Below are positions 16,829 to 25,375 of a stretch of 64,000 nucleotides of DNA, one piece after another (the first letter of the stretch is position 1; each line of letters begins with the position of its first letter). The DNA is from Streptomyces capitiformicae (GTDB lineage: Bacteria > Actinomycetota > Actinomycetes > Streptomycetales > Streptomycetaceae), in NCBI RefSeq assembly GCF_002214185.1, contig NZ_CP022161.1, forward strand, positions 8,067,486-8,131,485, given 5' to 3'. Position numbers and translations under genes: made by a program. Under the pieces are notes generated by a model. The model was not told where the DNA came from. It saw only the letters and a program-made list of their open reading frames with translations, and ran no database searches.

Positions 16829-18244
16829 GTGAAGGGCGCGATGCTCGTGGACCGGTACAGCTTGGTCGAGCCGCTCGGCAGCGGCGGCATGGGCCAGGTC
16901 TGGCGCGGGTGGGACAGCGCGCTGGGCCGGGAGGTCGCGGTCAAACTCCTCGCCGCCTCACCAGGCGATGAGGGCGCGGCCGAGCGGTTCAGGTACGAGG
17001 CGCACACCGCCGCCCGGCTCACCCACGCCAACATCGCCGCGATCTACGACTTCGGGCATGCTGCCGACGGCCACCCGTTCCTGGTCATGGAGCTCGTCCG
17101 CGGCCGCAGCCTCGCCGAGATACGCGCCGCCCAGGGTCAGCTGGCCTGGGAGCGAGCCGCCGATCTCGGCGCTCAGGCGGCGAGCGCCCTGGCCGCCGCG
17201 CATGCCGCGGGGGTGGTGCACCGGGACATCAAACCCGCCAATCTGCTGCTCAGCGACGACGGCGTGGTCAAGGTCGTCGACTTCGGCATCGCGCAGCTCG
17301 CCGAACATGCCGCCGCTGACGGCTCTCCCGCGTTGGGCACCGCCGCCTACACCGCACCCGAGCAGGCGCTGCGGCATCCGGTGGGCCCAGCCGCCGACCT
17401 GTATGCGCTCGGCTGCGTGTTGTACGAACTCCTGGCCGGGCAGCCGCCCTTCCCCAGCCAGGACATCGCTGGGGTGCTCTACCGGCACGTCCACGATCAC
17501 CCCGCCCCGCTGGACGGGATACGCCCGGACGTGCCGCCGCTCCTGGTGCGCACGGTCCACGCCCTGCTGGCCAAGAACCCGGCCGACCGGCCCGGTGATG
17601 CCGCCGACATCTCCCGGCAGCTGGCAGCCGTCGCCGCCGAAGCTCCAGCCCAGGCCACCCGGCTGCTGCCGCCCGTCGGCGACGCCACCGCTCCCCTTCC
17701 CTCCATCAGCGTTGCCGCAGACGAATCGCCGCTGTCACGGCGCCGCCCTCGACAGGGGGCCCGCCTGCCCCTGCCGCTCGTCCTCGGCGGTCTGGTCGCC
17801 GTCGGCGCCGCCCTTCTGACCGTGCTCTTCCTCCTTGCCTACGGCGACAGCAGTGAGGACACCACCACCTCGCCGGCCTCGTCCGCATCCCCAGCCACCA
17901 GTGAGCCGGCCTCTTCCAGCTCGTCGCCGGTTCCCACCCGCAGCCCGACCCCCACGCCCACCCCGAGCGTGAAGCAGGCTGCCACCCAGGATCCGGCCAC
18001 CCTCGCCCGCCGGCTGTCCGCCGCGCTGGCCGCCCAGTCCGGCTCCATGGAGCCCGACCTGTACCGGGACGCCCAGAAGAAAGCAGCCGAGATCAACAAA
18101 AAGGTCCAGGCGGGCGATACCGCCAAGGCTGCAGACAAGGCCCGCGACCTCCGTCAGCGCCTTGCCGACGCCCGGCAAAAGGGCCAATGGAGCGGCGACT
18201 CCCAGGTCATGCGGCTGCTGAACCAGCTCGCCGCATCCGGCTGA
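16829..18244 (+). CDS. PknB-type serine/threonine protein kinase with extracellular tail
   Basis: A 471-residue receptor kinase. Kinase domain about residues 8-265: LGSGGMGQVWRGWD (P-loop), AVKLLAA, VVHRDIKPANLLLSDDG (catalytic loop), DFGIAQL, GTAAYTAPEQ. A proline-rich linker leads to one transmembrane helix (LVLGGLVAVGAALLTVLFLL), then a Ser/Thr/Pro-rich spacer and a charged helical C-terminus outside the cell. No PASTA domains, so the signal is unknown. Start GTG gives MKGAMLVDRYSLVE; other GTG codons 2-33 bases upstream are possible. Confidence 0.9.
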   Translation: MKGAMLVDRYSLVEPLGSGGMGQVWRGWDSALGREVAVKLLAASPGDEGAAERFRYEAHTAARLTHANIAAIYDFGHAADGHPFLVMELVRGRSLAEIRAAQGQLAWERAADLGAQAASALAAAHAAGVVHRDIKPANLLLSDDGVVKVVDFGIAQLAEHAAADGSPALGTAAYTAPEQALRHPVGPAADLYALGCVLYELLAGQPPFPSQDIAGVLYRHVHDHPAPLDGIRPDVPPLLVRTVHALLAKNPADRPGDAADISRQLAAVAAEAPAQATRLLPPVGDATAPLPSISVAADESPLSRRRPRQGARLPLPLVLGGLVAVGAALLTVLFLLAYGDSSEDTTTSPASSASPATSEPASSSSSPVPTRSPTPTPTPSVKQAATQDPATLARRLSAALAAQSGSMEPDLYRDAQKKAAEINKKVQAGDTAKAADKARDLRQRLADARQKGQWSGDSQVMRLLNQLAASG

Positions 18245-18363
18245 CAAACCAGCAGTACCGACCGGGCTGCTCTCTTGGGCTTTGGCCTGACACCGCAAAG
18301 ACCCGCACCGCCCGGAGTGGCCAAGCGAAGCACTCAATGGCCCAGTTGGCCATTCTGAGCACT

Positions 18364-18404
18364 CCATCCACCCCACTCGCCGCCGGGGCGAGTGGGGTGG
18401 ATGG
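18364..18404. terminator. Bidirectional hairpin terminator
   Basis: An 18-base perfect inverted repeat (arms 18364-18381 and 18387-18404, five-base loop) lies between the convergent kinase and cation-efflux genes. No long U-tract, as is usual in Streptomyces terminators. Confidence 0.8.
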
Positions 18405-18408
18405 ATGG

Positions 18409-19122
18409 CTAGTTGCAGCAGTCGCAGCCAGGTCGGCAGCCGCACGCGTCGCTCTCTTCGACGTCGGCTGCCGGGACCGTGGCGACTGAGGGTGCGCAGC
18501 AGCCCTTGCCCTGCCAGGCGTCGCGGCCCTCCTTGACAGCGACAGCAGCGATGACGAGGGCGGCGATGGGGTCGGCCCAGGACCAGCCGAGAGTGGCGTT
18601 CAGTACCAGGCCGACCAGGAGCACGGCCGAGAGGTACGTGCACAGCAGGGTCTGCTTGGAGTCCGCGACCGCCGAGGCGGAGCCGAGTTCTCGGCCGGCG
18701 TGGCGCTGGGCGGCGGACAGGAACGGCATGACCGCGAGGGAGAGGGCGGCGAGCACGATGCCGGGGACGGACCGTTCGGCCTCGCCGGTGCCGGCGAGAG
18801 CGCGGACGGCGTCGACGCCGACGTAGGCGGCGAGCGCGAAGAAAGATGCCGCGATGATCCGCAGGGTGGTCTTCTCGCGTGCCTCGCGTACGGCGTGCTC
18901 GCGGGTGGAGAACTGCCAGGCCACCGCGGCGGCGGAGGAGACCTCGATGACGGAGTCCAGGCCGAAGCCGATCAGGGCGGTGGACGACGCGATGGTCCCC
19001 GCGGTGATGGCGACGACCGCCTCGACGACGTTGTACGTGATGGTCGCGGCGACCAGCAGACGTATGCGGCGTGCGAGCACATCGCGGCGGCTCGGCGGGG
19101 GGCCGAGGGATATCGCGGTCAT
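18409..19122 (-). CDS. Cation diffusion facilitator family metal efflux protein
   Basis: A 237-residue membrane transporter with about five to six hydrophobic segments, including TYNVVEAVVAITAGTIASSTALIGFGLDS (transmembrane 2 region with the metal-site aspartate in GFGLDSVIE) and VADSKQTLLCTYLSAVLL. It lacks the usual long cytoplasmic domain and instead ends in a cysteine-rich tail, CGCRPGCDCCN. CDF proteins exchange divalent metals for protons. The start overlaps the stop of the CmtR-like regulator by one base, so the two are one operon; the predicted metals are cadmium, lead or zinc. Confidence 0.85.
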   Translation of the reverse strand: MTAISLGPPPSRRDVLARRIRLLVAATITYNVVEAVVAITAGTIASSTALIGFGLDSVIEVSSAAAVAWQFSTREHAVREAREKTTLRIIAASFFALAAYVGVDAVRALAGTGEAERSVPGIVLAALSLAVMPFLSAAQRHAGRELGSASAVADSKQTLLCTYLSAVLLVGLVLNATLGWSWADPIAALVIAAVAVKEGRDAWQGKGCCAPSVATVPAADVEESDACGCRPGCDCCN

Positions 19123-19457
19123 CAGCAGCAGCCCTTGTCGTCGGCGTCGACGCAGGTCCGGTCGGTCTCGACGGCCACCACGGCGGTGCGCAGATCGTCG
19201 AGCGCGTGACCGAGACGTTCGTCGGCCAGTTCGTAACGGGTGCGGCGGCCGTCGGGCACGGTGACGACCAGGCCGCAGTCCCGCAGACACGCGAGGTGGT
19301 TGGACAGCCGGGTGCGAGAGACGGCGAGTGCGTCGGCGAGGTCGGCGGGGTAGGCCGGGGCCTGCCGCAGGGCGAGCAGGATGCGGCAGCGGATCGGATC
19401 GGCGAGCGCGCGGCCGAACCGGACGAGCACGTCGATGTCGGGGGCAATGGTCAACAC
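19122..19457 (-). CDS. cmtR: CmtR-type ArsR/SmtB metal sensor
   Basis: A 111-residue ArsR/SmtB regulator that aligns from end to end with the Cd/Pb sensor CmtR of Mycobacterium tuberculosis: MLTIAPDIDVLVRFGRALAD at the start and NHLACLRDCGLVV in the recognition helix. The three metal-binding cysteines of CmtR fall at the same positions, 57, 61 and 102. An extra GCC-C tail (DDKGCC) is present. The GTG start was chosen for agreement with CmtR; an ATG 15 bases upstream is possible. It should repress itself and the CDF gene until cadmium or lead binds. Confidence 0.9.
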   Translation of the reverse strand: MLTIAPDIDVLVRFGRALADPIRCRILLALRQAPAYPADLADALAVSRTRLSNHLACLRDCGLVVTVPDGRRTRYELADERLGHALDDLRTAVVAVETDRTCVDADDKGCC

Positions 19458-19475
19458 ACCATGACAGTACACAGA

Positions 19476-19491
19476 TTCATGAATTCATGAA
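19476..19491. promoter_or_regulatory. Palindromic operator for the CmtR-like regulator
   Basis: TTCATGAATTCATGAA is a perfect 16-base palindrome directly upstream of the cmtR start. Its position and symmetry fit an ArsR/SmtB operator; the binding protein is inferred. Confidence 0.75.
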
Positions 19492-19558
19492 AGACTGGAT
19501 CGTCGATCCGCACTGTGCGCCGTGACGGCCGGCTGGAGCACTCACTGGCCAACTGGCC

Positions 19559-19586
19559 CGCTCAGTCACATTGATGTGACTGAGCG
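19559..19586. repeat. 12-bp inverted repeat
   Basis: CGCTCAGTCACA and its exact complement are separated by TTGA, about 100 bases upstream of cmtR. It could be a second operator or a terminator for the sugar dehydrogenase gene transcribed from the right. The rest of the 19492-19817 spacer shows no gene. Confidence 0.5.
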
Positions 19587-19817
19587 CCACGGCTGGTTCT
19601 GACCGCGCTTGCGTGACGACTACGCCAGAAGCAGACAGGGCGTTACGTCGTCGAGCTTGGGCGTGTCACGGAAGAGCGGTCAGACCACAGCCGGCCAGCT
19701 GCCGCCGGTTCCGGGGGCGGGGCGGCAGGCGTGCCTCAAGCGGGCCGGAGATCCCGGAGGTGATCCAGCCAACCTGGGTGATACTCGCTACCCGGCGGCT
19801 TCTTCATCCGGTAGTCG

Positions 19818-20954
19818 TTACGCCGGGTCGATACGGGAGACGCTGCCACGCAGGTCGAGCACGTACAGCTCGCCATTGCCTCCCTGCACGAACGAGACGA
19901 CCCGGCCGCCGTCGACTCCGAGGTTGCTCACGCCGGTCACCTTGCCGTTCTCCATCTGCAGAGCACGGACGGCGCCGTCGCAGTAGTCGCTGAACACGTA
20001 CTGACCCTTGAGGTCCGGGATCGCCTCGCCTCGGTATACGTATCCGCCGGTCACCGAGCAACCCAACCCGCTGCGGTCGTACTCGTGGATCGGCGGTACG
20101 TGGTTCGCGGGCTCCGTGCCGCCCCGGAAGGGATGGTTGCCCTCCATCTGGGACCAGCCGTAGTTCTCGCCACCCTTGCTGGTTGCCGGGGCCCAGTCGA
20201 TCTCCTCCCAGGCGTTCTGGCCGACGTCCCCGATCAGCAGGTCGCCCGTGCCCGCGTCGAAGGAGAACCGCCACGGATGGCGCAACCCGTACGCCCAGAT
20301 CTCGTCCTTCGCGTTCGGGTCGTCCACGAACGGGTTGCCCGGCGGGATCGCGTACGGCTTGCCACCGCTCGGGTCGATCCGCAGTAGCTTGCCGAGCAGC
20401 GTGCCGAGGTTCTGCCCGTTGCCGTGCGGGTCGCCGCTCGAGCCGCCGTCGCCGAGCGCGATGTAGAGATAGCCGTCGGGGCCGAACGTGATGTCGCCGC
20501 CGTTGTGGTTCGCGTAGGGCTGTGTCTGGGTGAGAACGGTGCGCCGGGTGTCCCGCTGGATCTTGCCGTCCCGCACCGCGAACTCGTCCACGGTGCTGGT
20601 GCCTTCGCGGTTCGTGAACGAGATGTAGAAGTGCGCGAACTCCTTGTCGAACGCGATGCCCAACAGGCCGCGTTCGCCGTTGGTGGTGGTCTCGCCGGAT
20701 ATGTCGAGGACGGGCTCGCCGAGCCCTTGATCGTCCAAGACCCTTACTTTGCCCGCGCGTTCGGCTATCCAGACCGTGCCACCGGGACCGGCGGTGCCGG
20801 CGGATGGATTCTGGGCCATGGCGACTTTCTTGAGCACGACCTTCGCTGCCTGACGTGGGGCGCTGAGCTCGTCGGCAGACGCCGTGGTCAACGCGAGGGA
20901 AGCGACGAGGCAGAGGGTGCCGATGATCGCCGAGCTTCTGGTGCGAACTTTCAC
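19818..20954 (-). CDS. Secreted PQQ-type sugar dehydrogenase (beta-propeller)
   Basis: A 378-residue six-bladed beta-propeller of the soluble glucose/sorbosone dehydrogenase family. A signal peptide (IIGTLCLVASLALTTASA) is followed by TVWIAERAGKVRVLDDQG, GERGLLGIAFD, YANHNGGDITFGPDGYLYIA, GDGGSSGDPHGNGQNLGTLL, LRIDPSGGKPYAIPPGNPF, and DEIWAYGLRHPWRFSFD. These are the family's conserved blades. It oxidises sugars outside the cell using PQQ; cofactor supply is not shown here. GTG start after AGGAGGA fixes the N-terminus. Monocistronic. Confidence 0.9.
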   Translation of the reverse strand: MKVRTRSSAIIGTLCLVASLALTTASADELSAPRQAAKVVLKKVAMAQNPSAGTAGPGGTVWIAERAGKVRVLDDQGLGEPVLDISGETTTNGERGLLGIAFDKEFAHFYISFTNREGTSTVDEFAVRDGKIQRDTRRTVLTQTQPYANHNGGDITFGPDGYLYIALGDGGSSGDPHGNGQNLGTLLGKLLRIDPSGGKPYAIPPGNPFVDDPNAKDEIWAYGLRHPWRFSFDAGTGDLLIGDVGQNAWEEIDWAPATSKGGENYGWSQMEGNHPFRGGTEPANHVPPIHEYDRSGLGCSVTGGYVYRGEAIPDLKGQYVFSDYCDGAVRALQMENGKVTGVSNLGVDGGRVVSFVQGGNGELYVLDLRGSVSRIDPA

Positions 20955-21208
20955 CGTGATCCTCCTAGAGGCGGCGAACGGGGGGAGGTCACCCGGCTGC
21001 CAGGGGCAGAGATAGGCGGGTGTCGTCCACGCCGGCACGCACACCTGGGGGGTGGGGGGATGGTGCGCTACTGACCACAGGTGAGGCTACCGGGACAGGG
21101 GTTGTTGAAATAGACCACACTTCGCCACCCCGCACGAGACATGCCCTGACTCCATGGATGACCACGTGTGCCGTGCGCAGGGTGGCCAACGGAAAGGTTT
21201 GGGCAAGG

Positions 21209-21544
21209 TCAGTGCCCGCGCGGTGCGTACATGATCACGGCCATTCCGGCGAGGCAAACCAGTGCGCCGATCACATCCCAGCGGTCGGGGCGGTAGCCGT
21301 CGGCGACCATGCCCCAGGCGATGGACCCGGCGACGAAGATCCCGCCGTAGGCGGCGAGGATCCGGCCGAAGTTGTCGTCGTGCTGCCATGTGGCAACGAC
21401 TCCGTACAGTCCCAGGGCGATGGCGCCGCCGCCGACCCAGATCCAGCCCTTGTGCTCGCGGATGCCTTGCCAGACCAGCCAGGCGCCGCCGATCTCGAAG
21501 AGAGCGGCAAGGGCGAACAGGGCAACGGAACGAGCGATGACCAT
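21209..21544 (-). CDS. YnfA-family small membrane protein
   Basis: A 111-residue protein with four predicted transmembrane helices, matching the YnfA/UPF0060 family: [58 protein letters not shown] and [20 protein letters not shown]. The family is related to SMR-type transporters but its cargo is uncertain. It follows another small membrane protein gene by 10 bases, so both are likely co-transcribed from the left-pointing promoter near 21.9 kb. Confidence 0.88.
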   Translation of the reverse strand: MVIARSVALFALAALFEIGGAWLVWQGIREHKGWIWVGGGAIALGLYGVVATWQHDDNFGRILAAYGGIFVAGSIAWGMVADGYRPDRWDVIGALVCLAGMAVIMYAPRGH

Positions 21545-21554
21545 GCCCAGGACC

Positions 21555-21836
21555 TTACTGTCGGCCTCCACTGCCGATCTTCAGGGGTTTGTTGGATCTT
21601 TGGCAGCCGCATCCGTCCTCACCTGCGGTCTTCAGCGCGCGGGAGCAGGAGCGGCGGCGATGCCCGAGCCACCAGGTCCCGCCGGCGAGCACGCCAGGGC
21701 GACGGCAAGGGACGGCAGCCAGCCCACCGACCGCTCCGGCACCGGCTCCGACAACGCCGCCCGCCGCGCCAAGGACAGGCAGCGCGCAGCACGCCACACA
21801 GGCGAGGGCGGCCATGCCCGCGAGCGCGTGCGGCAT
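21555..21836 (-). CDS. Small cysteine-containing membrane protein
   Basis: A 93-residue protein. The first half is hydrophobic ([20 protein letters not shown] then a glycine/alanine-rich helix). It then runs through [10 protein letters not shown] to a cysteine-rich end, [11 protein letters not shown]. The layout resembles small mercury-transport-like proteins (MerF/MerT relatives), but similarity is only by pattern. The hydrophilic middle ([11 protein letters not shown]) interrupts what could have been a second helix, so a frameshift is possible. Upstream of the YnfA gene. Confidence 0.5.
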   Translation of the reverse strand: MPHALAGMAALACVACCALPVLGAAGGVVGAGAGAVGGLAAVPCRRPGVLAGGTWWLGHRRRSCSRALKTAGEDGCGCQRSNKPLKIGSGGRQ

Positions 21837-21983
21837 CTTGTGGACACGAGGTCAGCGAGGATTTGGCACGGTGGTTCTCCTCGGCGTCGGCCGTGTGCTC
21901 GGCACGGTCGCCGCGATCACGGGCACCTGGCGGTCGGCCGCCGGACGGGCCCCGCCCGATCACTGCACAGTGCAAAACGAGGC

Positions 21984-22022
21984 GCCGGCGGTGTACCGCC
22001 GGCACCGAGATCTCGGTGCCGG
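21984..22022. repeat. Two overlapping palindromes
   Basis: GCCGGCGGT-GT-ACCGCCGGC (21984-22003) and CCGGCACCGAGA-TCTCGGTGCCGG (21999-22022) share five bases, so only one hairpin can form at a time. They lie in the 340-base divergent spacer between the small membrane protein and the beta-propeller gene, where I see no other gene. A third small palindrome is at 21961-21972. Confidence 0.65.
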
Positions 22023-22176
22023 CCCAGTCGGCCCAAGGCTGTCGTCACGTGGACGTCAGGGTTATTACGAGAACCTGACGCGGAGGCGGAATCCCTTCAG
22101 TCACAGGCGTCTCGTCGGCAACTCTGGCTCTGCCCGCCACCGTTCGAGGGTGGCGCAGGGGTTTGAGGAGCGATCT

Positions 22177-23391
22177 ATGAGCAGGCACACGAGGCGCAGG
22201 TCCGCGTTACAGGTTCGGCTGACCGTCGGGGGAGCCGCAGTCCTGGCCACGGCGGCGGCCGCGGTGACGGTGACCGTCGCCTCGGCGGGGGAGACCAGCC
22301 GCCGGTACGCGGGCTCGGGGGAGGCGGGCGCCGATCATGCCGTGTTCGTGCAGGGCAACGAACTCGACGGCAACACCATCCACGTCTTCAAGCGCGGTGA
22401 CGACGGCACACTGACCGCCGCGGGGCGCTACGCCACCGGCGGTAGGGGCGGCGACCAGATCGACGCGCCGACCGACTCCCTGGCTTCCCAGGGCTCGCTC
22501 GTCTACGACGACCGGTCGGGGCGACTGCTGGCGGTCAACGCGGGCAGCGGCACGGTGACCTCGTTCCGGGTCGAGGGCCAGAAACTGACGGACCGGCAGG
22601 TGGTGGATTCCGGGGGCGACTTCCCGGCGTCGATCGCTGTCTCGGGCAAGCTGGCGTACGTCATGAACGCGGGTAGGGAGGGAAGCGTCCAGGGTTTCCG
22701 GATCACCGCCGACGGGCTGAAGTCGCTGCGGGGTTCGCAGCGCTCCCTGGGGCTGGAGAACGAGAAGGTGCCGTTGTTCAGCAGTTCGCCCGGGCAGGTC
22801 GCGTTCACCCCGGACGGCCGGGCGCTCGTCGTCACCACCAAGTCCGCGAACACCGTCGAGGTCTTTCCCATGGGGCGTGACGGGCGCCCCGCGCAGGCGC
22901 CGGTCGTCAACGAGTCCGCGGGCGGAGTGCCGTTCGCGATCACCTTCGACAAGGGCGGCCGAATGCTGGTGGCCGAGGCGGAGAAGTCGACGGTCAGTAC
23001 GTACAAGGTGCGTGCCGACGGCACCCTGAAGGTCGTGCAGGAGCCGCTGGCCAACGGCCAGGAGACACTGTGCTGGCTGGAACGCGCCGGTGACTTCTTC
23101 TACGGGGGCAACACCGGCAACTCCACGGTCAGCGGTTATCGCATGGACAAGCGCGGGCGCCTGGCGCTCACCAACGACGTGGGCGTGGCGACGCCGCCGT
23201 CGGCCCAGTCGCAGGGCGTCATCGACCTGGCCGTGACGGAGGACGAGAAGTTCCTGTACGTGCAGAACGCCGTCTCCGGCACGGTCGACGGCTTCCGCGT
23301 CGGCAGGAACGGCTCCCTCACGAAAGTCACCACCGCCACAGGACTGCCCACCTTCGCCGAGTCCGGCATGGAGGGCATCGCCGCGGTGTAA
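22177..23391 (+). CDS. Secreted lactonase-type beta-propeller protein
   Basis: A 404-residue protein with an N-terminal signal sequence (VGGAAVLATAAAAVTVTVASA) and a seven-bladed propeller of the 6-phosphogluconolactonase/YncE type. Repeated blade patterns read NTIHVFKRGDDGTLTAAG, GTVTSFRVEGQKLTDRQ, GSVQGFRITADGLKSLRG, NTVEVFPMGRDGRPAQ, STVSTYKVRADGTLKVV and GTVDGFRVGRNGSLTKV. The extracellular function is unknown. The ATG follows TGAGGAG. Upstream in-frame codons run through the spacer and are not part of the gene. Confidence 0.87.
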   Translation: MSRHTRRRSALQVRLTVGGAAVLATAAAAVTVTVASAGETSRRYAGSGEAGADHAVFVQGNELDGNTIHVFKRGDDGTLTAAGRYATGGRGGDQIDAPTDSLASQGSLVYDDRSGRLLAVNAGSGTVTSFRVEGQKLTDRQVVDSGGDFPASIAVSGKLAYVMNAGREGSVQGFRITADGLKSLRGSQRSLGLENEKVPLFSSSPGQVAFTPDGRALVVTTKSANTVEVFPMGRDGRPAQAPVVNESAGGVPFAITFDKGGRMLVAEAEKSTVSTYKVRADGTLKVVQEPLANGQETLCWLERAGDFFYGGNTGNSTVSGYRMDKRGRLALTNDVGVATPPSAQSQGVIDLAVTEDEKFLYVQNAVSGTVDGFRVGRNGSLTKVTTATGLPTFAESGMEGIAAV

Positions 23392-23549
23392 AGGAAAAGC
23401 GGCCACTGCGGTGCGGCGCCCCGGAGCTCCTCCGGGGCGCCGAGTCGGGGGATTCGTATGAGTGATCGTCGTTTTCCCGCGCGCGATGCGCGGATCCGGG
23501 CCGCGGAGGTCGAGTAGGTGACATCTTCCGCGACCTGACCGAGACGGAG

Positions 23550-24000
23550 ATGGACGCCATTGCCGCCGCGGCCCCCATGAAGACCTACAGCGCCGGCGAA
23601 CTGCTCTACTGCTCGGCCCAGCCCTCCGAGGCGCTGTTCATCCTCAAGAAGGGCCGGGTGCGGATCTTCCCGGCCTCCGCCGACGGCCGCGCCCTGACCT
23701 GCGCGATCATCAGTCCCGGCACCATCTTCGGCGAGATGGTGCTGCTCGGGCAGCAGATGTACGACAACTTCGCCGAAGCCCTGGACGGCGTCACCGTCTG
23801 CGTGATGAGCCGCGCCGACGTCCACCGCTTCCTGCTCGCGGACGCCCGGATCTCCGCACGCATCACCGAGATCCTCGGCCGCCGCCTGACCGACCTCGAA
23901 CAGCGCCTCTCCGACAGCGTCTTCAAGTCCGTGCCGCGCTCACCCACCAGCAGATCGCCGCTCCGGCCGAGGGCCTGGCGACCGTCGGCGGTGGTGGGTT
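23550..24000 (+). pseudogene. Crp/Fnr-family regulator remnant lacking its DNA-binding domain
   Basis: The cyclic-nucleotide-binding domain is intact: YSAGELLYCSAQPSEALFIL, GRVRIFPASADGRALT, GTIFGEMVLLGQQMYDNFAE and the dimer helix ILGRRLTDLEQRLSDSVFKS. The frame then breaks. A different frame continues LTHQQIAAPAEGLATVGGG, the start of a Crp helix-turn-helix, before homology ends. A stretch of perhaps 60 residues has been lost along with the C-terminus. No start codon fits the family N-terminus (DIFRDLTETEM is read without one). Non-functional as a regulator. Confidence 0.75.
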
Positions 24001-24340
24001 ACGGCATTGCCGTGAGTGCCTCCCGGTGGTCGCGTGCACACTGCGCGAACGTGCCCGCCGATCGGCCGAGCACCTGTGGCACGTGGTCGGTGACGTAGGC
24101 CGCACCGCCGACGCGCGCCCAGCCGATGCCATTGACCATCCCGGCCGGCAACTGGTCGAGCGCATTCGTGTCGGTGATCTTGACCGGCCGTTCCAGCACG
24201 CCCTCCAGGATCGCCGCCTGGTCTGCGAACGTCAGCAACTCTGGCCCGGTCAGGTCGTACCGCTGCCCGTCGTGCGCATCGCTGGTCATGGCGGCGACGG
24301 CGACCGCAGCCACGTCCCTCGGGTCCACGATGGCCGGCCG
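23999..24340 (-). pseudogene. NmrA/NAD(P)-binding protein, C-terminal remnant
   Basis: The minus strand encodes the C-terminal third of an NmrA-type NAD(P)H-binding protein: IVDPRDVAAVAVAAMTS, GQRYDLTGPELLTFADQ, and ITDTNALDQLPAGMVNGIGW. The N-terminal Rossmann part is missing; upstream of the junction near 24345 the reading frame runs antisense through the macro-domain remnant. Confidence 0.7.
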
Positions 24341-24350
24341 GGAGTCGCCA

Positions 24351-24509
24351 CCCTCCGCGTGGCCGACGAGTTGGGCGCCCACACGATCGCCTTCCCCGCC
24401 ATGGAGACCGTCCGGACCACGGAAACGAAGGTCGAGGAGGTCAGATTCATCCTCTTCGACGAGCAGACACACGCGGCGTTCGCCGCGCAGCTCCGTTGAG
24501 GGAACGACG
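24351..24509 (+). pseudogene. Macro-domain gene remnant, degenerate copy of 14254-14763
   Basis: From CCCTCCGCGTGG onward the DNA matches the 3' end of the intact macro-domain gene, including the stop and the following GAGGGAAC. It reads RVADELGAHTIAFPAMETVR, where the intact copy has an extra 17 residues (ISAGIYGWP...). The 51 missing bases are bounded by GCCAT direct repeats, a slippage or recombination deletion that removed a ligand loop. The 5' two thirds are absent. Confidence 0.85.
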
Positions 24510-24531
24510 TGTGGAAATGACCTCCCCTCGG

Positions 24532-25161
24532 TCAGCTGATGTTACGGAACACTAGGAGGTAGCGCCAGAACAGCAGTCTGCGAATGCCGCATCCGGGCAG
24601 CAGCACCGCGGCCCCCCGGCGGATCTCGTGCAAGGACATGGTCGGCGGCATCACCGGCGCCTTGGTCCGTTCTGTGCCGGCCGACGCGGCAGGGCGGATC
24701 TCGTCCGCCGCGGCAACGGCGAGCCGGGCAACGGCGTTGACGGGCACGGCTGCCAGGCTCCATGCCCAGTCGAGACGGGTCTTCTCCGGATAACAGCCAA
24801 GGATCACCAGAACGCCCTCCGGCGCGAGTGCGTCACGCAGAGCGGCGACCGCGTCGAAGGGCATGTGATGGATGCTCGCCAGACACGAGATGAAGTCGTA
24901 GTGCTCCTTGGGGAGTTCGACGTCGGTGACATCAGCCTGCCGGAAGCGCGGGTTCCTGGTGCCTCCTGCCGACTCCGACAGGGCACGAGCCTCCGCGATG
25001 ACCTCCTCGGACGGATCGACCGCATCGACCTCGATCCCCATACCAGCGAGGCGCCGAGCAAAACGGCCGGTCCCGCAGCCGACTTCGAGAGCCGCACCAC
25101 AGTTCCGCGGCACCTGGCGCAACAGCAGACGGTGATAGTGGTCGTTGTGGTCGAAGGGCAT
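24532..25161 (-). CDS. Class I SAM-dependent methyltransferase
   Basis: A 209-residue methyltransferase. Motif I is ALEVGCGTGRFARRLAGMG, followed by VDAVDPSEEVIAEARAL (motif II), FRQADVTDVELP and DFISCLASIHHMPFDAVAAL (motif IV/post). The C-terminus is basic (RRLLFWRYLLVF). The substrate is unknown. I start at the ATG giving MPFDHNDHYHRLLLRQVP, as in relatives; a second in-frame ATG at 25203 lies inside a strong hairpin and is less likely. It stands alone downstream of a repeated palindromic element. Confidence 0.85.
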   Translation of the reverse strand: MPFDHNDHYHRLLLRQVPRNCGAALEVGCGTGRFARRLAGMGIEVDAVDPSEEVIAEARALSESAGGTRNPRFRQADVTDVELPKEHYDFISCLASIHHMPFDAVAALRDALAPEGVLVILGCYPEKTRLDWAWSLAAVPVNAVARLAVAAADEIRPAASAGTERTKAPVMPPTMSLHEIRRGAAVLLPGCGIRRLLFWRYLLVFRNIS

Positions 25162-25202
25162 GGATCGACTCTGCCACAGGTGCTCCGCTCGCTGTGCCGA
25201 CA

Positions 25203-25260
25203 TGCGGCTCCGCCGCGGAGCCGCACAACGTCGCAGCCCCGCGCCCCTTCGGGGCGCCGT
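25203..25260. repeat. Palindromic intergenic element of Streptomyces type
   Basis: Two adjacent hairpins: TGCGGCTCCG-CCG-CGGAGCCGCA, then a GCGCCCC-TTC-GGGGCGC stem. The combination, with CGCAGCCCCGCGCC between them, looks like the palindromic element scattered through many Streptomyces intergenic regions (recalled, not searched). It forms the 5' leader of the methyltransferase transcript. Confidence 0.6.
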
Positions 25261-25316
25261 CGAACTGCATCGGACGCGACGCCGCGCACGCGGGATCGAT
25301 GGAGGTCAGCCGGCCG

Positions 25317-25349
25317 AACGGCACCCGCTGCCCCGAGGCGGGTGCCGTT
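25317..25349. terminator. Hairpin terminator downstream of the subtilase-like gene
   Basis: A 12-base perfect stem (AACGGCACCCGC and complement) with a nine-base loop lies 27 bases past the stop of the subtilase-like gene. Confidence 0.7.
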
Positions 25350-25375
25350 TCGTGTGCCGTCGCGGGACGCGCTCG

